NCBI GenBank assembly: GCA_020632695.1
Contig: JACKFB010000004.1
Location: 62,001-126,000 of the forward strand
DNA length: 64,000 bases
Source: Deltaproteobacteria bacterium
Lineage (GTDB): Bacteria > Myxococcota_A > UBA9042 > PHBI01 > JACKFB01
Direction of reading: 5' to 3'
Both the position numbers and the translations under genes were made by a program. Shown here piece by piece: positions 38,726 through 47,370 of this stretch. The notes below the pieces were generated by a model. It was not told where the DNA came from, did not search any database, and worked only from the letters and a program-made list of their open reading frames with translations. Position 1 is the stretch's first letter; every line of letters begins with the position of its first letter.

Positions 38726-41143
38726 ATGAAGTTCCTGCTCTTGCTGATCGGCTGCGTCATCGGGGCCGCAGCGCCCGCGTCGGTCGCGGTCGCGTCCCTG
38801 GCCGCAGCGTCGCTGGTGGCCCTGTCGCGGCGCGTCGACCCCGCGCTCGGGCGCCTCGCCGCGTCGGCGGCCGCGCTCGTGGCCGGCGTGGCCTGGGCCA
38901 GCCTGACGGCCGTGCCGCCGGCGCCCTACGGTTCGCCCGAGGGCGTCGTGGAGGTCAGCGGCACCGTGGACGAGCGGGTCTGCGAGGCGGGGGACTCGTG
39001 CCGCGTCCGCCTGGTCGAGGTGAGCCTGGGCCCGGTCGCCATCGAGGAGCGCCTCTGGGTGCGTGGCCACTCGGATCTGGGCCAGGCCCTGCACGCCGGG
39101 GACCGCTGCACCATCACGGCCTCGGTGACCGGCGCGCGCGCCGACTCCAACCCGGGCACCGCCCCGCCCTGGGCGGCGAGGCGTTGGCGCCTGTCCGGGA
39201 CCGTGTGGCTGGGGGCCGTGCCGCGCGTCCTCCCCGGCGGCGCCTCGCTGCGCGCGCGCCTGAGGGCCAAGCTCCGCGAGGCGCTGACCCTGCCGGGCGC
39301 CGAGGTGACCGCGCTCTACCGCGCCCTGCTGCTCGGCGAGCGCGGCGGCCTGTCGCCCGAGCTCCGCCTCGCCTTCGTCGACAGCGGCACCGCCCACCTG
39401 CTGGCCATCTCCGGCCTGCACCTCGCGGTGGTGGGGCTCGGGCTCTACCGCCTCTTTCTGGCCCTGCTGCTGCGCTGGCGGCGCCTCGCCCAGGCCGGGC
39501 GCCCGCCAGCGGTCGCGGCCGCGCTCGCCGGCACGCTCACCCTGGGCTACGTCGCGGTCATCGCCCCGAGCCAGGCCACCCTGCGCGCCGCGGTCGCCCT
39601 GGCCGTCGTGTTCGCCGGCGCCGTGCTGGCCCGGCGCGCCCGGCCCCTGCCCACCCTGGCCGTCGCGGCCGGCGCCCTGGTCCTCGCCGACCCCCGCGCG
39701 CCCGGCGGAGCCTCCTTCCAGCTCAGCTTCGCCGCGGCCACCGCGCTGGTGCTGCTGGCGCGCCATCTGCGGCCGCTCCTCGCGCGTCTGGACGAGCCCG
39801 GCGCCCTCCCGGCCCCCGGCTGGCGGAGGCCGGCTCGGTGGGCCCTCGCGCTCGTCGCCGTCTCGCTGGTCAGCACCGCGGTGACCACCCCGCTGGCGCT
39901 CGGCTGGTTCGGCCAGGCCAGCCTGGTCGCCCCCCTCTGCAACCTGGTGGCGGTCCCGCTCATGTCCCTGCTGGTGGTCCCCGTGGGCTTCGCCTGGTGG
40001 ATCGTGGCCCTCATCGCGCCTCCGTTGGCGCAGGTCCTGGCGCCGCTGCCCACGGTCGCGGCCGGCTGGCTCCTCGATCTGGTCGAGGGCTGGGCCGAGC
40101 TGGCCGGCCCCTCCACCCACGCCGCCTGGCCTCACCTCGCCGGCGTCGCCGCCTCCCTCGCGCTGCTCCTGCTCCTGGCGGGGCGCCGCTTCCGGCCCGC
40201 CGCCGCGCTGGCCGCCGGGGTGGCGCTGGCCATCGGGCTGGCGGCGCGTCCGCCGGCCGCGGAGCTGCGCTTGACCGCCCTGGACGTCGGCCACGGCGAC
40301 GCCCTCCTCGTGGAGCTGCCCGAGGGGCCGGTGCTGGTCGTCGACACCGGCGGACACCACCGGAGCGGCGCCGACGCCCGCCTCGCCACGCGCACGCTGG
40401 TGCCTGCGCTGACGCGGCTCGGCATCGCGCGCATCGATCTGCTGGTCATCACCCACGCCGACCACGACCACGTCGGCGCAGCCGCTGCGCTGGCCGACCG
40501 CGTGCCCATCGGCGCCCTGTGGTTGCCGCCCTGCGACGCCTCGGGGCCATCAACCCTGGCCGTGGCTGCGCGGGTCGCGGCCCAGGGAGGGCAGGTACGC
40601 CAGGTGCACCGGGCGCCCGCGCTGAGCTGGGGCGGCGCCCGGCTGGAGATCCTCTGGCCTCCGGCCGACGCCGCCGGTCCACGCGGCCGGTGCACGCTCT
40701 CGCGCAACGACGACGCGCTGGTGCTCTCGTTGCGCTACGCCGGGAGGCACCTGCTGCTGACGGCCGACGTGGAGGGCGCCGCCGAGGCCGCGCTGGTCGC
40801 GCGCGAGGGGGCGCGACTGCGCGCCGATGTGCTCAAGGTCGGCCACCACGGCAGCCGCACCTCGTCGAGCGAGGCCTTCCTGGACGTCGTGAGACCCGAG
40901 GTCGCGATCACCAGCGGGCGCCGCACCCGCACCGCCATGCCGCCGCACCTGGCGGTGCTGCAGCGCTACGCCCGGCGCCACATCCCGCTGTGGCTGACCG
41001 ACCGCGACGGGGCCACCCGGGTCGTGGTGGGCGCCGACGGCGCGCTGAGGGTCGACTCGCGGCTGGGCCGCTCCTACCGCGCGGGGGCGCGCCGCGGCGT
41101 CTCCCCGGCACGCGCCTCGCTGACCCCGCTCAGACCTCCATGA
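38726..41143 (+). CDS. comEC: ComEC/Rec2 competence protein
   Basis: 805-aa DNA-uptake channel. N-terminal membrane helices with an OB-like soluble domain, then the competence domain (RALLLGERGGLSPELRLAF, SGTAHLLAISGLHLAVVG), more helices, and a C-terminal metallo-beta-lactamase-fold domain with LDVGHGDALLVEL, ITHADHDHVGAA and KVGHHGSRTSSSEAFL. The HADHDH and GHHGS metal ligands suggest an active nuclease that degrades the non-transported strand. Its 3' end overlaps the end of the convergent frr gene by 14 nt. Confidence 0.93.
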   Translation: MKFLLLLIGCVIGAAAPASVAVASLAAASLVALSRRVDPALGRLAASAAALVAGVAWASLTAVPPAPYGSPEGVVEVSGTVDERVCEAGDSCRVRLVEVSLGPVAIEERLWVRGHSDLGQALHAGDRCTITASVTGARADSNPGTAPPWAARRWRLSGTVWLGAVPRVLPGGASLRARLRAKLREALTLPGAEVTALYRALLLGERGGLSPELRLAFVDSGTAHLLAISGLHLAVVGLGLYRLFLALLLRWRRLAQAGRPPAVAAALAGTLTLGYVAVIAPSQATLRAAVALAVVFAGAVLARRARPLPTLAVAAGALVLADPRAPGGASFQLSFAAATALVLLARHLRPLLARLDEPGALPAPGWRRPARWALALVAVSLVSTAVTTPLALGWFGQASLVAPLCNLVAVPLMSLLVVPVGFAWWIVALIAPPLAQVLAPLPTVAAGWLLDLVEGWAELAGPSTHAAWPHLAGVAASLALLLLLAGRRFRPAAALAAGVALAIGLAARPPAAELRLTALDVGHGDALLVELPEGPVLVVDTGGHHRSGADARLATRTLVPALTRLGIARIDLLVITHADHDHVGAAAALADRVPIGALWLPPCDASGPSTLAVAARVAAQGGQVRQVHRAPALSWGGARLEILWPPADAAGPRGRCTLSRNDDALVLSLRYAGRHLLLTADVEGAAEAALVAREGARLRADVLKVGHHGSRTSSSEAFLDVVRPEVAITSGRRTRTAMPPHLAVLQRYARRHIPLWLTDRDGATRVVVGADGALRVDSRLGRSYRAGARRGVSPARASLTPLRPP

Positions 41144-41678
41144 TCTCGGCCTCGCGGCGGTCCGCTTCGGCCTCCAGGGCCTTGATGGCCCGGTCGGTCA
41201 TGTCCTGGATCTCCTTGAGCGCCCGGTGCTGGTCGTCCTCGCTCACGCCCTCGACGTCCTTGCTCAGGGCGTTGGCGTCGCGGCGGATGTTGCGCACGGC
41301 GATGCGGGCGTCCTCGGTCAGCCGCTTGAGCTGCTTGACCAGGTCCTGGCGCCGCTCCCCGGTGAGCGGCGGGATGGGCAGGCGAATGAGCTCGCCGTCG
41401 TTGTTGGGCGTGATCCCCAGGTTCGAGCCCACCAAGGCCTTCTCGATGGCCGTCAGGATGGTGCGATCCCAGGGCTTGATGGTGATGAGGCGCGGGTCCG
41501 GCACGCTCAGCGCGGCGACCTGGTTCAGCGGCGTGAGGCTGCCGTAGTACTCGACGCGGATTCCGTCGAGCATCTGCAGGTTGGCGCGCCCGGTGCGCAG
41601 CTTCGACAGCTCGCGTCCGAAGGCCTCGTGCGCCTTGTCCATCGACGCCTGCGCGTCCTCGATGATCTCGTCCAACAT
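41130..41678 (-). CDS. frr: ribosome recycling factor
   Basis: 182 aa, usual size. With EF-G it splits the post-termination ribosome. Family segments: FGRELSKLRTGRANLQMLDGI, VEYYGSLTPLNQVA, IKPWDRTILTAIEKAL, LGITPNNDGELIRL and PPLTGERRQDLVKQLK. Last gene of the rpsB-tsf-pyrH-frr order. ATG 41678 gives the normal N-terminus; the upstream extension is unsupported. Confidence 0.97.
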   Translation of the reverse strand: MLDEIIEDAQASMDKAHEAFGRELSKLRTGRANLQMLDGIRVEYYGSLTPLNQVAALSVPDPRLITIKPWDRTILTAIEKALVGSNLGITPNNDGELIRLPIPPLTGERRQDLVKQLKRLTEDARIAVRNIRRDANALSKDVEGVSEDDQHRALKEIQDMTDRAIKALEAEADRREAEIMEV

Positions 41679-41786
41679 GATCTGGGCTCCAGTGCGAATC
41701 GGCTGCGCCGAGTCTACGCGCCGCCTCGCCCTTTGCAACCGGGCGCCGTCGGGCCCTGGCCCCGACGCGACCGGCCGCTCGGTCGC

Positions 41787-42509
41787 TCAGCCCTCGACGA
41801 AGGTCCCGATGGGCTCGCCGCACACGGCGCGCACGATGTTGCCCGGGTCGGTCAGGTCGAAGACCAGGATGGGCAGCTTGTTCTCGGCGCAGAGCGTGAT
41901 GGCGGTGTGGTCCATCACCCGCAGCCCCTGCTTGAGCACGTCCAGATGGGTCAGCCGGTCGAAGCGCACCGCGTCGCTGTGGGTGGCCGGGTCCTTGTCG
42001 TAGACCCCGTCCACCTTGGTGGCCTTCATCACGATGTCGGCGTGGATCTCGGTGGCGCGCAGGGCCGCCGTCGTGTCGGTCGTGAAGTAGGGGCTGCCGG
42101 TGCCGGCGCCGAAGATGACCACGCGCCCCTTCTCCATGTGGCGCTCGGCGCGCCGCCGGATGTAGGGCTCGGCCACCTGGTGCATCTCGATGGCGGTCAT
42201 CAGCCGCGTCTCGACGTGGTGCTTCTCCAGGGCGTCCTGGAGCGCCATCCCGTTCATCACCGTGGCCAGCATGCCCATGTAGTCGGCCGTGGCCCGGTCC
42301 ATGCCCGCCGCCGAGCCCTTCAGCCCGCGGAAGATGTTGCCACCGCCGATCACGATGGCGACCTCGACGCCCAGCGCCACGACCTCGCGCACCTGCACCG
42401 AGATGGCGTTCAGCGTGCGGATGTCGATGCCGAACTGCTGCTCGCCCATCAGGGCCTCGCCCGAGAGCTTGAGCAGGATCCGCTTGTACCGCGCTACGCC
42501 GTCGCCCAT
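41787..42509 (-). CDS. pyrH: UMP kinase
   Basis: 240-aa bacterial UMP kinase, amino-acid-kinase fold, hexameric in the family, phosphorylating UMP to UDP. Motifs: ILLKLSGEALMG (phosphate binding), VIGGGNIFRG, MDRATADYMGMLATVMNG and GTGSPYFTTDTTAALRA. It lies in the conserved order between tsf and frr. Confidence 0.97.
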   Translation of the reverse strand: MGDGVARYKRILLKLSGEALMGEQQFGIDIRTLNAISVQVREVVALGVEVAIVIGGGNIFRGLKGSAAGMDRATADYMGMLATVMNGMALQDALEKHHVETRLMTAIEMHQVAEPYIRRRAERHMEKGRVVIFGAGTGSPYFTTDTTAALRATEIHADIVMKATKVDGVYDKDPATHSDAVRFDRLTHLDVLKQGLRVMDHTAITLCAENKLPILVFDLTDPGNIVRAVCGEPIGTFVEG

Positions 42510-42593
42510 GTGTCCATCCCGCCCCGCGAGCAGGCGCGGGAACCCGCCGAGTGAGCCAGGGCCCGGCGACCTCGGTCGCCGAGCCCCATCTGC

Positions 42594-43244
42594 CTACAGA
42601 CCGGCCTGCGCGGCAACCTCGGCGGCGAAGTTGTCGACCTTCTTCTCGAGGCCCTCACCGACCTCGAAGCGCACGAAGCGCCGTATCGAGATCTTCTCGC
42701 CGATGCCGGCGGTGATCTCCGCGACCAGATCGCGGACGGTCTTGTCGGGGTCCTTGACGAAGGGCTGCTCCAGCAGCGCCTGGCCCCGCTCCCACTTCTT
42801 CACGCGACCTTCGACCATCTTCTCGGCGATCGCGGGCGGCTTGCCCTCCTCGATCGCCTGCGCGATGAAGATCTCCCGCTGCTTCGCCAGCACGTCCGCC
42901 GGCAGCTCCTCGACCGACACGACGGTCGGCGCCGCGGCGGCGATGTGCATCGTGATGTCCTTCACGAAGGTCTGGAAGGCCTCGTTCCGGGCCACGAAGT
43001 CGGTCTCGCAGTTGATCTCCACGAGCACGCCGATGCGGCCGCCCATGTGGATGTAGCTGCCCACCACGCCCTCGGTGGCGATGCGGCCGGCCTTCTTGTC
43101 GACCGAGGCGAGCTGCTTCTTCTGGAGGTACTCGGCGGCGGCGTCGATGTCGCCGTTCGACTCCTGGAGCGCCTTCTTGCAGTCCATCATGCCGGCGCCG
43201 GTCCGCTCGCGGAGCTCCTTCACCGTGCTTGCGCTGATCGTCAT
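42594..43244 (-). CDS. tsf: elongation factor Ts
   Basis: 216 aa, the short form that lacks the second dimerisation part of the 283-aa E. coli protein. It exchanges GDP on EF-Tu. The N-terminal UBA-like domain reads VKELRERTGAGMMDCKKAL and the core contains the diagnostic VEINCETDFVARNEAF. A GGAG site precedes the ATG. Second gene of the rpsB operon. Confidence 0.97.
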   Translation of the reverse strand: MTISASTVKELRERTGAGMMDCKKALQESNGDIDAAAEYLQKKQLASVDKKAGRIATEGVVGSYIHMGGRIGVLVEINCETDFVARNEAFQTFVKDITMHIAAAAPTVVSVEELPADVLAKQREIFIAQAIEEGKPPAIAEKMVEGRVKKWERGQALLEQPFVKDPDKTVRDLVAEITAGIGEKISIRRFVRFEVGEGLEKKVDNFAAEVAAQAGL

Positions 43245-43271
43245 CGGTATCTCCTCGCCTGGGGGTGACGG

Positions 43272-44111
43272 CTACTCGTCGTCGCCGTCGGTGTCGGTGT
43301 CGGTGTCCTCGTCGGCCTCGGCGGGCTCGGCCACCTCGGTCGCGCCGCCCTTGCGCACGACGTCGACGGGCGCCGCGCCGGACGAGCCGCCGTGGGTGCC
43401 CAGGTCGTCCCCGGAGCGCCGGTCCTTGTGGAGCGCCGCGCCCTCGATGTAGGCGTCGGCGATCGCCGCCGTGAACAGGCGGATCGACCGGATGGCGTCG
43501 TCGTTCGAGGGGATGGGGTAGGCCGTCTCGTCGGGATCCGAGTTCGTGTCCACCAGGGCCACGATCGGGATGCCCAGCGAGGTCGCCTCCTTGACGGCGA
43601 TGTGCTCCTTGACCGTGTCGATGATGAACACGGCGCCGGGCAGCTTGGGCATCTCGCGGATGCCGCCCAGGTTGCGCTTGAGCTTGCTCAGCTCGCGCTC
43701 CAGTCGGATGACCTCCTTCTTGGGGAGGCGCTCGACGGTGCCGGGGCTGAGGCTCTTCTCGACCTCGGACATGCGCTCCAGCGAGATCTTGATGGTGCGG
43801 TAGTTGGTGAGCATCCCGCCCAGCCAGCGGAAGGCCACGTAGGGCTGGCGGCAGCGGGCGGCCTCCTGCTCGATGACCTCCTGGGCCTGACGCTTGGTGC
43901 CCACGAAGAGCACCTGGTCACCGCGCTGTCCCAGGCGCGACACGAAGTCGAGCGCGTCCTTCAGCAGCCGGGCGGTGAGCTGCAGGTTGATGATGTGGAC
44001 GCCGTTCTTCGCGCCGAAGATGTAGCGGCGCATCTTGGGGTTCCAGCGGCCGGTCTGATGGCCGAAGTGCGAACCCGCCTCCAGCATGTCGCGCATGGTC
44101 ACGGTAGCCAT
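43272..44111 (-). CDS. rpsB: 30S ribosomal protein S2
   Basis: 279 aa. The N-terminus MATVTMRDMLEAGSHFGHQT, then RWNPKMRRYIFGAKNGVHII, FVGTKRQAQ, RWLGGMLTN and AIRSIRLF are standard S2. An AAGGAAGG site precedes ATG 44111, so the longer frame starting at 44159 is not used. The protein carries an extra C-terminal tail of about 50 residues that ends in a run of Asp/Thr/Glu (DTDTDTDGDDE), making it longer than E. coli S2 (241 aa). Confidence 0.97.
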   Translation of the reverse strand: MATVTMRDMLEAGSHFGHQTGRWNPKMRRYIFGAKNGVHIINLQLTARLLKDALDFVSRLGQRGDQVLFVGTKRQAQEVIEQEAARCRQPYVAFRWLGGMLTNYRTIKISLERMSEVEKSLSPGTVERLPKKEVIRLERELSKLKRNLGGIREMPKLPGAVFIIDTVKEHIAVKEATSLGIPIVALVDTNSDPDETAYPIPSNDDAIRSIRLFTAAIADAYIEGAALHKDRRSGDDLGTHGGSSGAAPVDVVRKGGATEVAEPAEADEDTDTDTDGDDE

Positions 44112-44236
44112 GAGTACGAACTCCTTCCTTTCGTTCAGCTTCCACTTCCCTGACGCCATGCCGGCGGGTCGGAGCCCAGCCGGGTCAGCGCACGAAAGGA
44201 TGAGAAGTGTGCAGATTCATTGAATAAAGCGTTGGC

Positions 44237-44252
44237 GCCCCGCCTTCGGGGC
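44237..44252 (-). promoter_or_regulatory. hairpin at the start of the rpsB leader
   Basis: Six-bp GC stem GCCCCG/CGGGGC with a 4-nt loop, immediately downstream of the predicted -10 box of rpsB, so it would sit at the very 5' end of the leader RNA. Leader control of rpsB is known in several bacteria, but I see no match to a named motif. Confidence 0.35.
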
Positions 44253-44258
44253 CCGCGC

Positions 44259-44287
44259 GATATAGCATGGGCCCGGGGCCCGTACAA
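44259..44287 (-). promoter_or_regulatory. rpsB: sigma-70-type promoter of rpsB operon
   Basis: On the minus strand: TTGTAC (-35), 17-nt spacer, TATATC (-10), about 150 nt before the rpsB start. It lies in the only AT-containing stretch of this 198-nt intergenic region and close to the 3' end of the upstream lipoprotein gene. Confidence 0.6.
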
Positions 44288-44309
44288 ACGGGAAGTTCCG
44301 CGGCGTGCC

Positions 44310-44840
44310 TCAGCGGAGGCGCGTGAGCGTGTCCAGCGCCAGGCGCTTGGCGACCAGGTTTCGCAGCGGCGTGCCGGCCTCTTCGAGGAGGCCTCCGTCG
44401 GCGCGCAGCGCCCGCTCGGCAAACACGATCGCCAGCACCGTGGCCGCGTGCCGCGCCAGGCCCAGGTCCCGCACCACCAGCAGGCCGCGCAGCACGGGGG
44501 TGATGCGCTCGCTCGCGAGATCCTCCTGCACGGCCATGGCCAGCACGCCGCTGCGGCCGTCGCCGGGGTCGATGACGATGGGCGGCGCGTCCCCGGCGAC
44601 GAAGATCGGGTCCTCCTCCAGGGAGGTCTCCGCGCGCTGGAGCTCGGCCCGCACGGCGGCGTCCTCCAGGTCGTTGGCCCCGAGGAAGCGGCGATACGCC
44701 TCGGTGGCCAGCGCCAGGCTCTCGTCGCGCTGCCCCTGCTTCCAGAGCTGCTGGGCGTCCGACAGCGCCGGGTCGCGCAGGCCCGCGCAGGCCGGGGCGA
44801 GCGCCGCCAGGACCACCAGCGCCGGGACCGCGCGCCTCAT
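44310..44840 (-). CDS. lipoprotein with TPR-like region, unknown
   Basis: 176 aa. Signal peptide with a probable lipobox (APAC, Cys18), then a short helical repeat region (SDAQQLWKQGQRDESLALATEAYRRF is TPR-like) and a domain with DPIFVAGDAPPIVIDPGDGR. No family recognised. The start overlaps the stop of the DUF2332 gene (ATGA). The long frame extending into that gene is a shadow. Confidence 0.72.
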   Translation of the reverse strand: MRRAVPALVVLAALAPACAGLRDPALSDAQQLWKQGQRDESLALATEAYRRFLGANDLEDAAVRAELQRAETSLEEDPIFVAGDAPPIVIDPGDGRSGVLAMAVQEDLASERITPVLRGLLVVRDLGLARHAATVLAIVFAERALRADGGLLEEAGTPLRNLVAKRLALDTLTRLR

Positions 44841-45928
44841 CGGGCACCCCAGCCGAGCTGGGCGTGGCCGACGGAGCGCAGCAGATCCAGCGCCCCCGGC
44901 CCCAGGTGGCAGGCCCGCGGGTGGTAGTCGGTGCGGGCGATCGGCTCGGAGCGCACCGAGTCGCCGTCCCGGAAGTGCAGCTCCAGCGCCATCGGACCTC
45001 CGCCCTGCGCGCGCCCCGGGGTGGGGTCCGGCGTCGGCTCCAGCGTGAGCCACAGGCGACCGGCCGCGCCGCCGGCCCAGCGCCGCATGGCCTGCTCGTG
45101 CGCGGCCGCGTCGGCGGGCGGCAGGTAGTCGCGCACCACCGACTGGAAGGCCAGCACCGGCAGCCCCGATTCGCGGCCCAGCTCGCCCAGCGCGCCCGCC
45201 GTGTCGTCCCGACCCAGGCGATGGACGCGCAGCTCCGGGGCGCGCTCGGGCGGCAGCCGCCGGGTGAAGGCCTCCAGGGAGGCCTCCAGGCGCTGGCGAC
45301 GATCGGCGTCCCCGGGCCAGACGCAGGCGCGTAGCCAGCGCACGGCGTCCGGCGAGCGCACGTCGACCGGCTCCAGGTCCATGCCCAGGCGGCGCCCCGG
45401 CGAGGGGAAGTCCAGCCCGCTGACCTGCTCGCGGCCCACCCGCCAGGTGGTGGGGACCAGGTCGGCGACCAGGTTCAGGCCGCCCGAGCAGCCCAGGTCC
45501 ACCAGGGCGAAGCCGCCGCCGGGCGCTCCCAGGGCCATCGCCACGATCCCCCAGCCGATGGCACGCTCGGAGGCGTTGGTCTGCACCGAGCGGGTGCGCA
45601 GCAGCTCGGGCAGGCGCGGGTCCAGCAGCGCCTCGGCCAGCCGGGCGGGCAGCTCGGGCGCCTCGCCGTCACCCAGCACCTCCATCGCCAGCGGGTGGTC
45701 CGGATCGCCCAGGGCCAGGTAGCGCAGGCTCGCCAGCACCAGGAGCGGCCGCGAGTACCAGGCGGCGAACTCCCGCTCCGCGAACGCGTCGGCCAGCACC
45801 GCCAGCAGCTCCGGGCGGGTGCGGCAGGCCATCGAGAGGCACGCGATGAGCCGCCGGTAGGAGCCCGGACCGACCGTGGTCTCCTGGCGGCCCAGGTCGT
45901 CCAAGAGCCCATCGACGCCGCGCGCCAT
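44837..45928 (-). CDS. DUF2332 family protein
   Basis: 363 aa. Recognised by RRLIACLSMACRTRPELLAV, TNASERAIGWGIVAMAL, FALVDLGCSGGLNLVADL and WLRACVWPGDADRRQRLEA, the order found in DUF2332. The LGCSGGLNL stretch looks like a methyltransferase motif I, but the activity of the family is not established. Divergent from nth. Confidence 0.82.
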   Translation of the reverse strand: MARGVDGLLDDLGRQETTVGPGSYRRLIACLSMACRTRPELLAVLADAFAEREFAAWYSRPLLVLASLRYLALGDPDHPLAMEVLGDGEAPELPARLAEALLDPRLPELLRTRSVQTNASERAIGWGIVAMALGAPGGGFALVDLGCSGGLNLVADLVPTTWRVGREQVSGLDFPSPGRRLGMDLEPVDVRSPDAVRWLRACVWPGDADRRQRLEASLEAFTRRLPPERAPELRVHRLGRDDTAGALGELGRESGLPVLAFQSVVRDYLPPADAAAHEQAMRRWAGGAAGRLWLTLEPTPDPTPGRAQGGGPMALELHFRDGDSVRSEPIARTDYHPRACHLGPGALDLLRSVGHAQLGWGAR

Positions 45929-46016
45929 CCACGCCTCCTCGGAGCTGCTCGGCGCCGACCGCCCGCTGCGCTATGGTCGTGCCCCCGCAGTCAGGCCCCG
46001 GCCCGGAGCGCGCGCG

Positions 46017-46697
46017 ATGCTACGTCAGGACAAGGCCCGGCGCATAGGAGAGATCCTGGACGCCCTCTACCCCGAGCCGCCGATCCCGCTCGACCATGTC
46101 GATCCCTTCACGCTGCTGGTCTCGGTGATGCTCAGCGCCCAGACCACCGACAAGAAGGTCAACCAGGTCACGCCCCAGCTCTTCGCCGAGGCGCCGACGC
46201 CCCAGGCGATGGCCGCGCTGCCGGTCGAGCGCATCCGCGAGCACATCCGCGAGGTGGGGCTGGCGCCCACGAAGGCGAAGCACCTCCGCGAGGCCGCGCG
46301 GCTGCTGGTCGAGCGTCACGGCGGCGAGGTCCCCGCCGACCTCGAGGCCCTGGAGGCCCTGCCCGGGGTCGGCCACAAGACGGCCTCGGTGGTCATGGCC
46401 CAGGCCTTCGGGGTGCCGGCCTTCCCGGTCGACACCCACATCCACCGGCTGGCGGCGCGCTGGGGGCTGTCGAGCGGGCGCAACGTCGCCCAGACCGAAA
46501 AGGATCTGAAGCGTGCCTTCCCCGAGGAGACCTGGATACGCCGCCACCTCCAGATCATCTACTTCGGGCGCGAGCACTGCCCGGCGCGCGGCCACGACCT
46601 GACCCGCTGCCCCATCTGCAGCTTCGCGGCCACCAAGGCCCGGATCGCCGCGGAGGCGGCGGGCTCGACGCGCCCCGCGGGCCGCCCGAAGCGCTGA
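46017..46697 (+). CDS. nth: endonuclease III
   Basis: 226-aa DNA glycosylase/AP lyase for oxidised pyrimidines. The helix-hairpin-helix LPGVGHKTA contains catalytic Lys121, and Asp139 is in FPVDTHIHR. The first part has LLVSVMLSAQTTDKKVN. At the C-terminus only three Cys are present, spaced C188-x9-C198-x2-C201, instead of the C-x6-C-x2-C-x5-C of the [4Fe-4S] loop in E. coli Nth, so the cluster is altered or absent. Convergent with recO. Confidence 0.93.
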   Translation: MLRQDKARRIGEILDALYPEPPIPLDHVDPFTLLVSVMLSAQTTDKKVNQVTPQLFAEAPTPQAMAALPVERIREHIREVGLAPTKAKHLREAARLLVERHGGEVPADLEALEALPGVGHKTASVVMAQAFGVPAFPVDTHIHRLAARWGLSSGRNVAQTEKDLKRAFPEETWIRRHLQIIYFGREHCPARGHDLTRCPICSFAATKARIAAEAAGSTRPAGRPKR

Positions 46698-46712
46698 GCG
46701 CACACCGGGGGC

Positions 46713-47366
46713 TCAACCCTCGCTGAGCATCGCGTCGAGGAAGCGGCGGCTCTTGAGGACGCCGCCCGAGGCCTGCTCGATGAGGCCCTCCAGCGCGCGG
46801 CCGACGGCTGCGCGCTCGTCGTCGGGCAGGGGCAGCCACTGGCCGGCGTGCCAGGCGGTCAGCACCTCGCGCGCGCGCTGCGACAGCCCCTCGAGGGCGT
46901 CGACGCCGGGCAGCACGCCGGAGCCCTCGAGCATGCGCAGCTCGAAGAGCAGCAGCACGTCCACCGGCGGTGTGGTGGACGCCCGGTCCAGGTGACGCAG
47001 GGCGCGCAGCAGCAGCTCGTACACGCCGGGCTCGTGGCCGTGCTCGGGCACCAGGTGCAGCACCACGTCCACCATGCAGGAGGCCTGGGCGAAGCGGAGC
47101 AGGTCGGCCCGGATGCCCCCGAACACCTCCAGGGTGCGGGCGCTGTCCAGCCGCGCCAGGTCGCGGTCGCGCCGCCCCGACAGGCGGACCTCGACGCGAT
47201 GGAGCAGGTCCAGGTGGCCGCCGGTGTGGCGCTTGCTGACGCGGGCCTTGCGCGCGAAGGCCGGCACGTGGCCCAGGTCGGGCGTCAGCAGATGCACGAC
47301 CTTGTTGTCGTCGCTGTCCGCCGTGCGCAACACCAGGGCCTCGGTCAGCTCGGGGGGCGGCCCCAC
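46713..47366 (-). CDS. recO: DNA repair protein RecO
   Basis: 217 aa. N-terminal OB fold: TEALVLRTADSDDNKVVHLLTPDLGHVPAFARKAR, where the Arg/Lys-rich end contacts DNA; the C-terminal part is helical with VYELLLRALRHLD. It loads RecA with RecR. The zinc-finger Cys set of some RecO proteins is not seen. It begins 4 nt after mgtE, on the same strand. Confidence 0.87.
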   Translation of the reverse strand: MGPPPELTEALVLRTADSDDNKVVHLLTPDLGHVPAFARKARVSKRHTGGHLDLLHRVEVRLSGRRDRDLARLDSARTLEVFGGIRADLLRFAQASCMVDVVLHLVPEHGHEPGVYELLLRALRHLDRASTTPPVDVLLLFELRMLEGSGVLPGVDALEGLSQRAREVLTAWHAGQWLPLPDDERAAVGRALEGLIEQASGGVLKSRRFLDAMLSEG

Positions 47367-47370
47367 CGGG

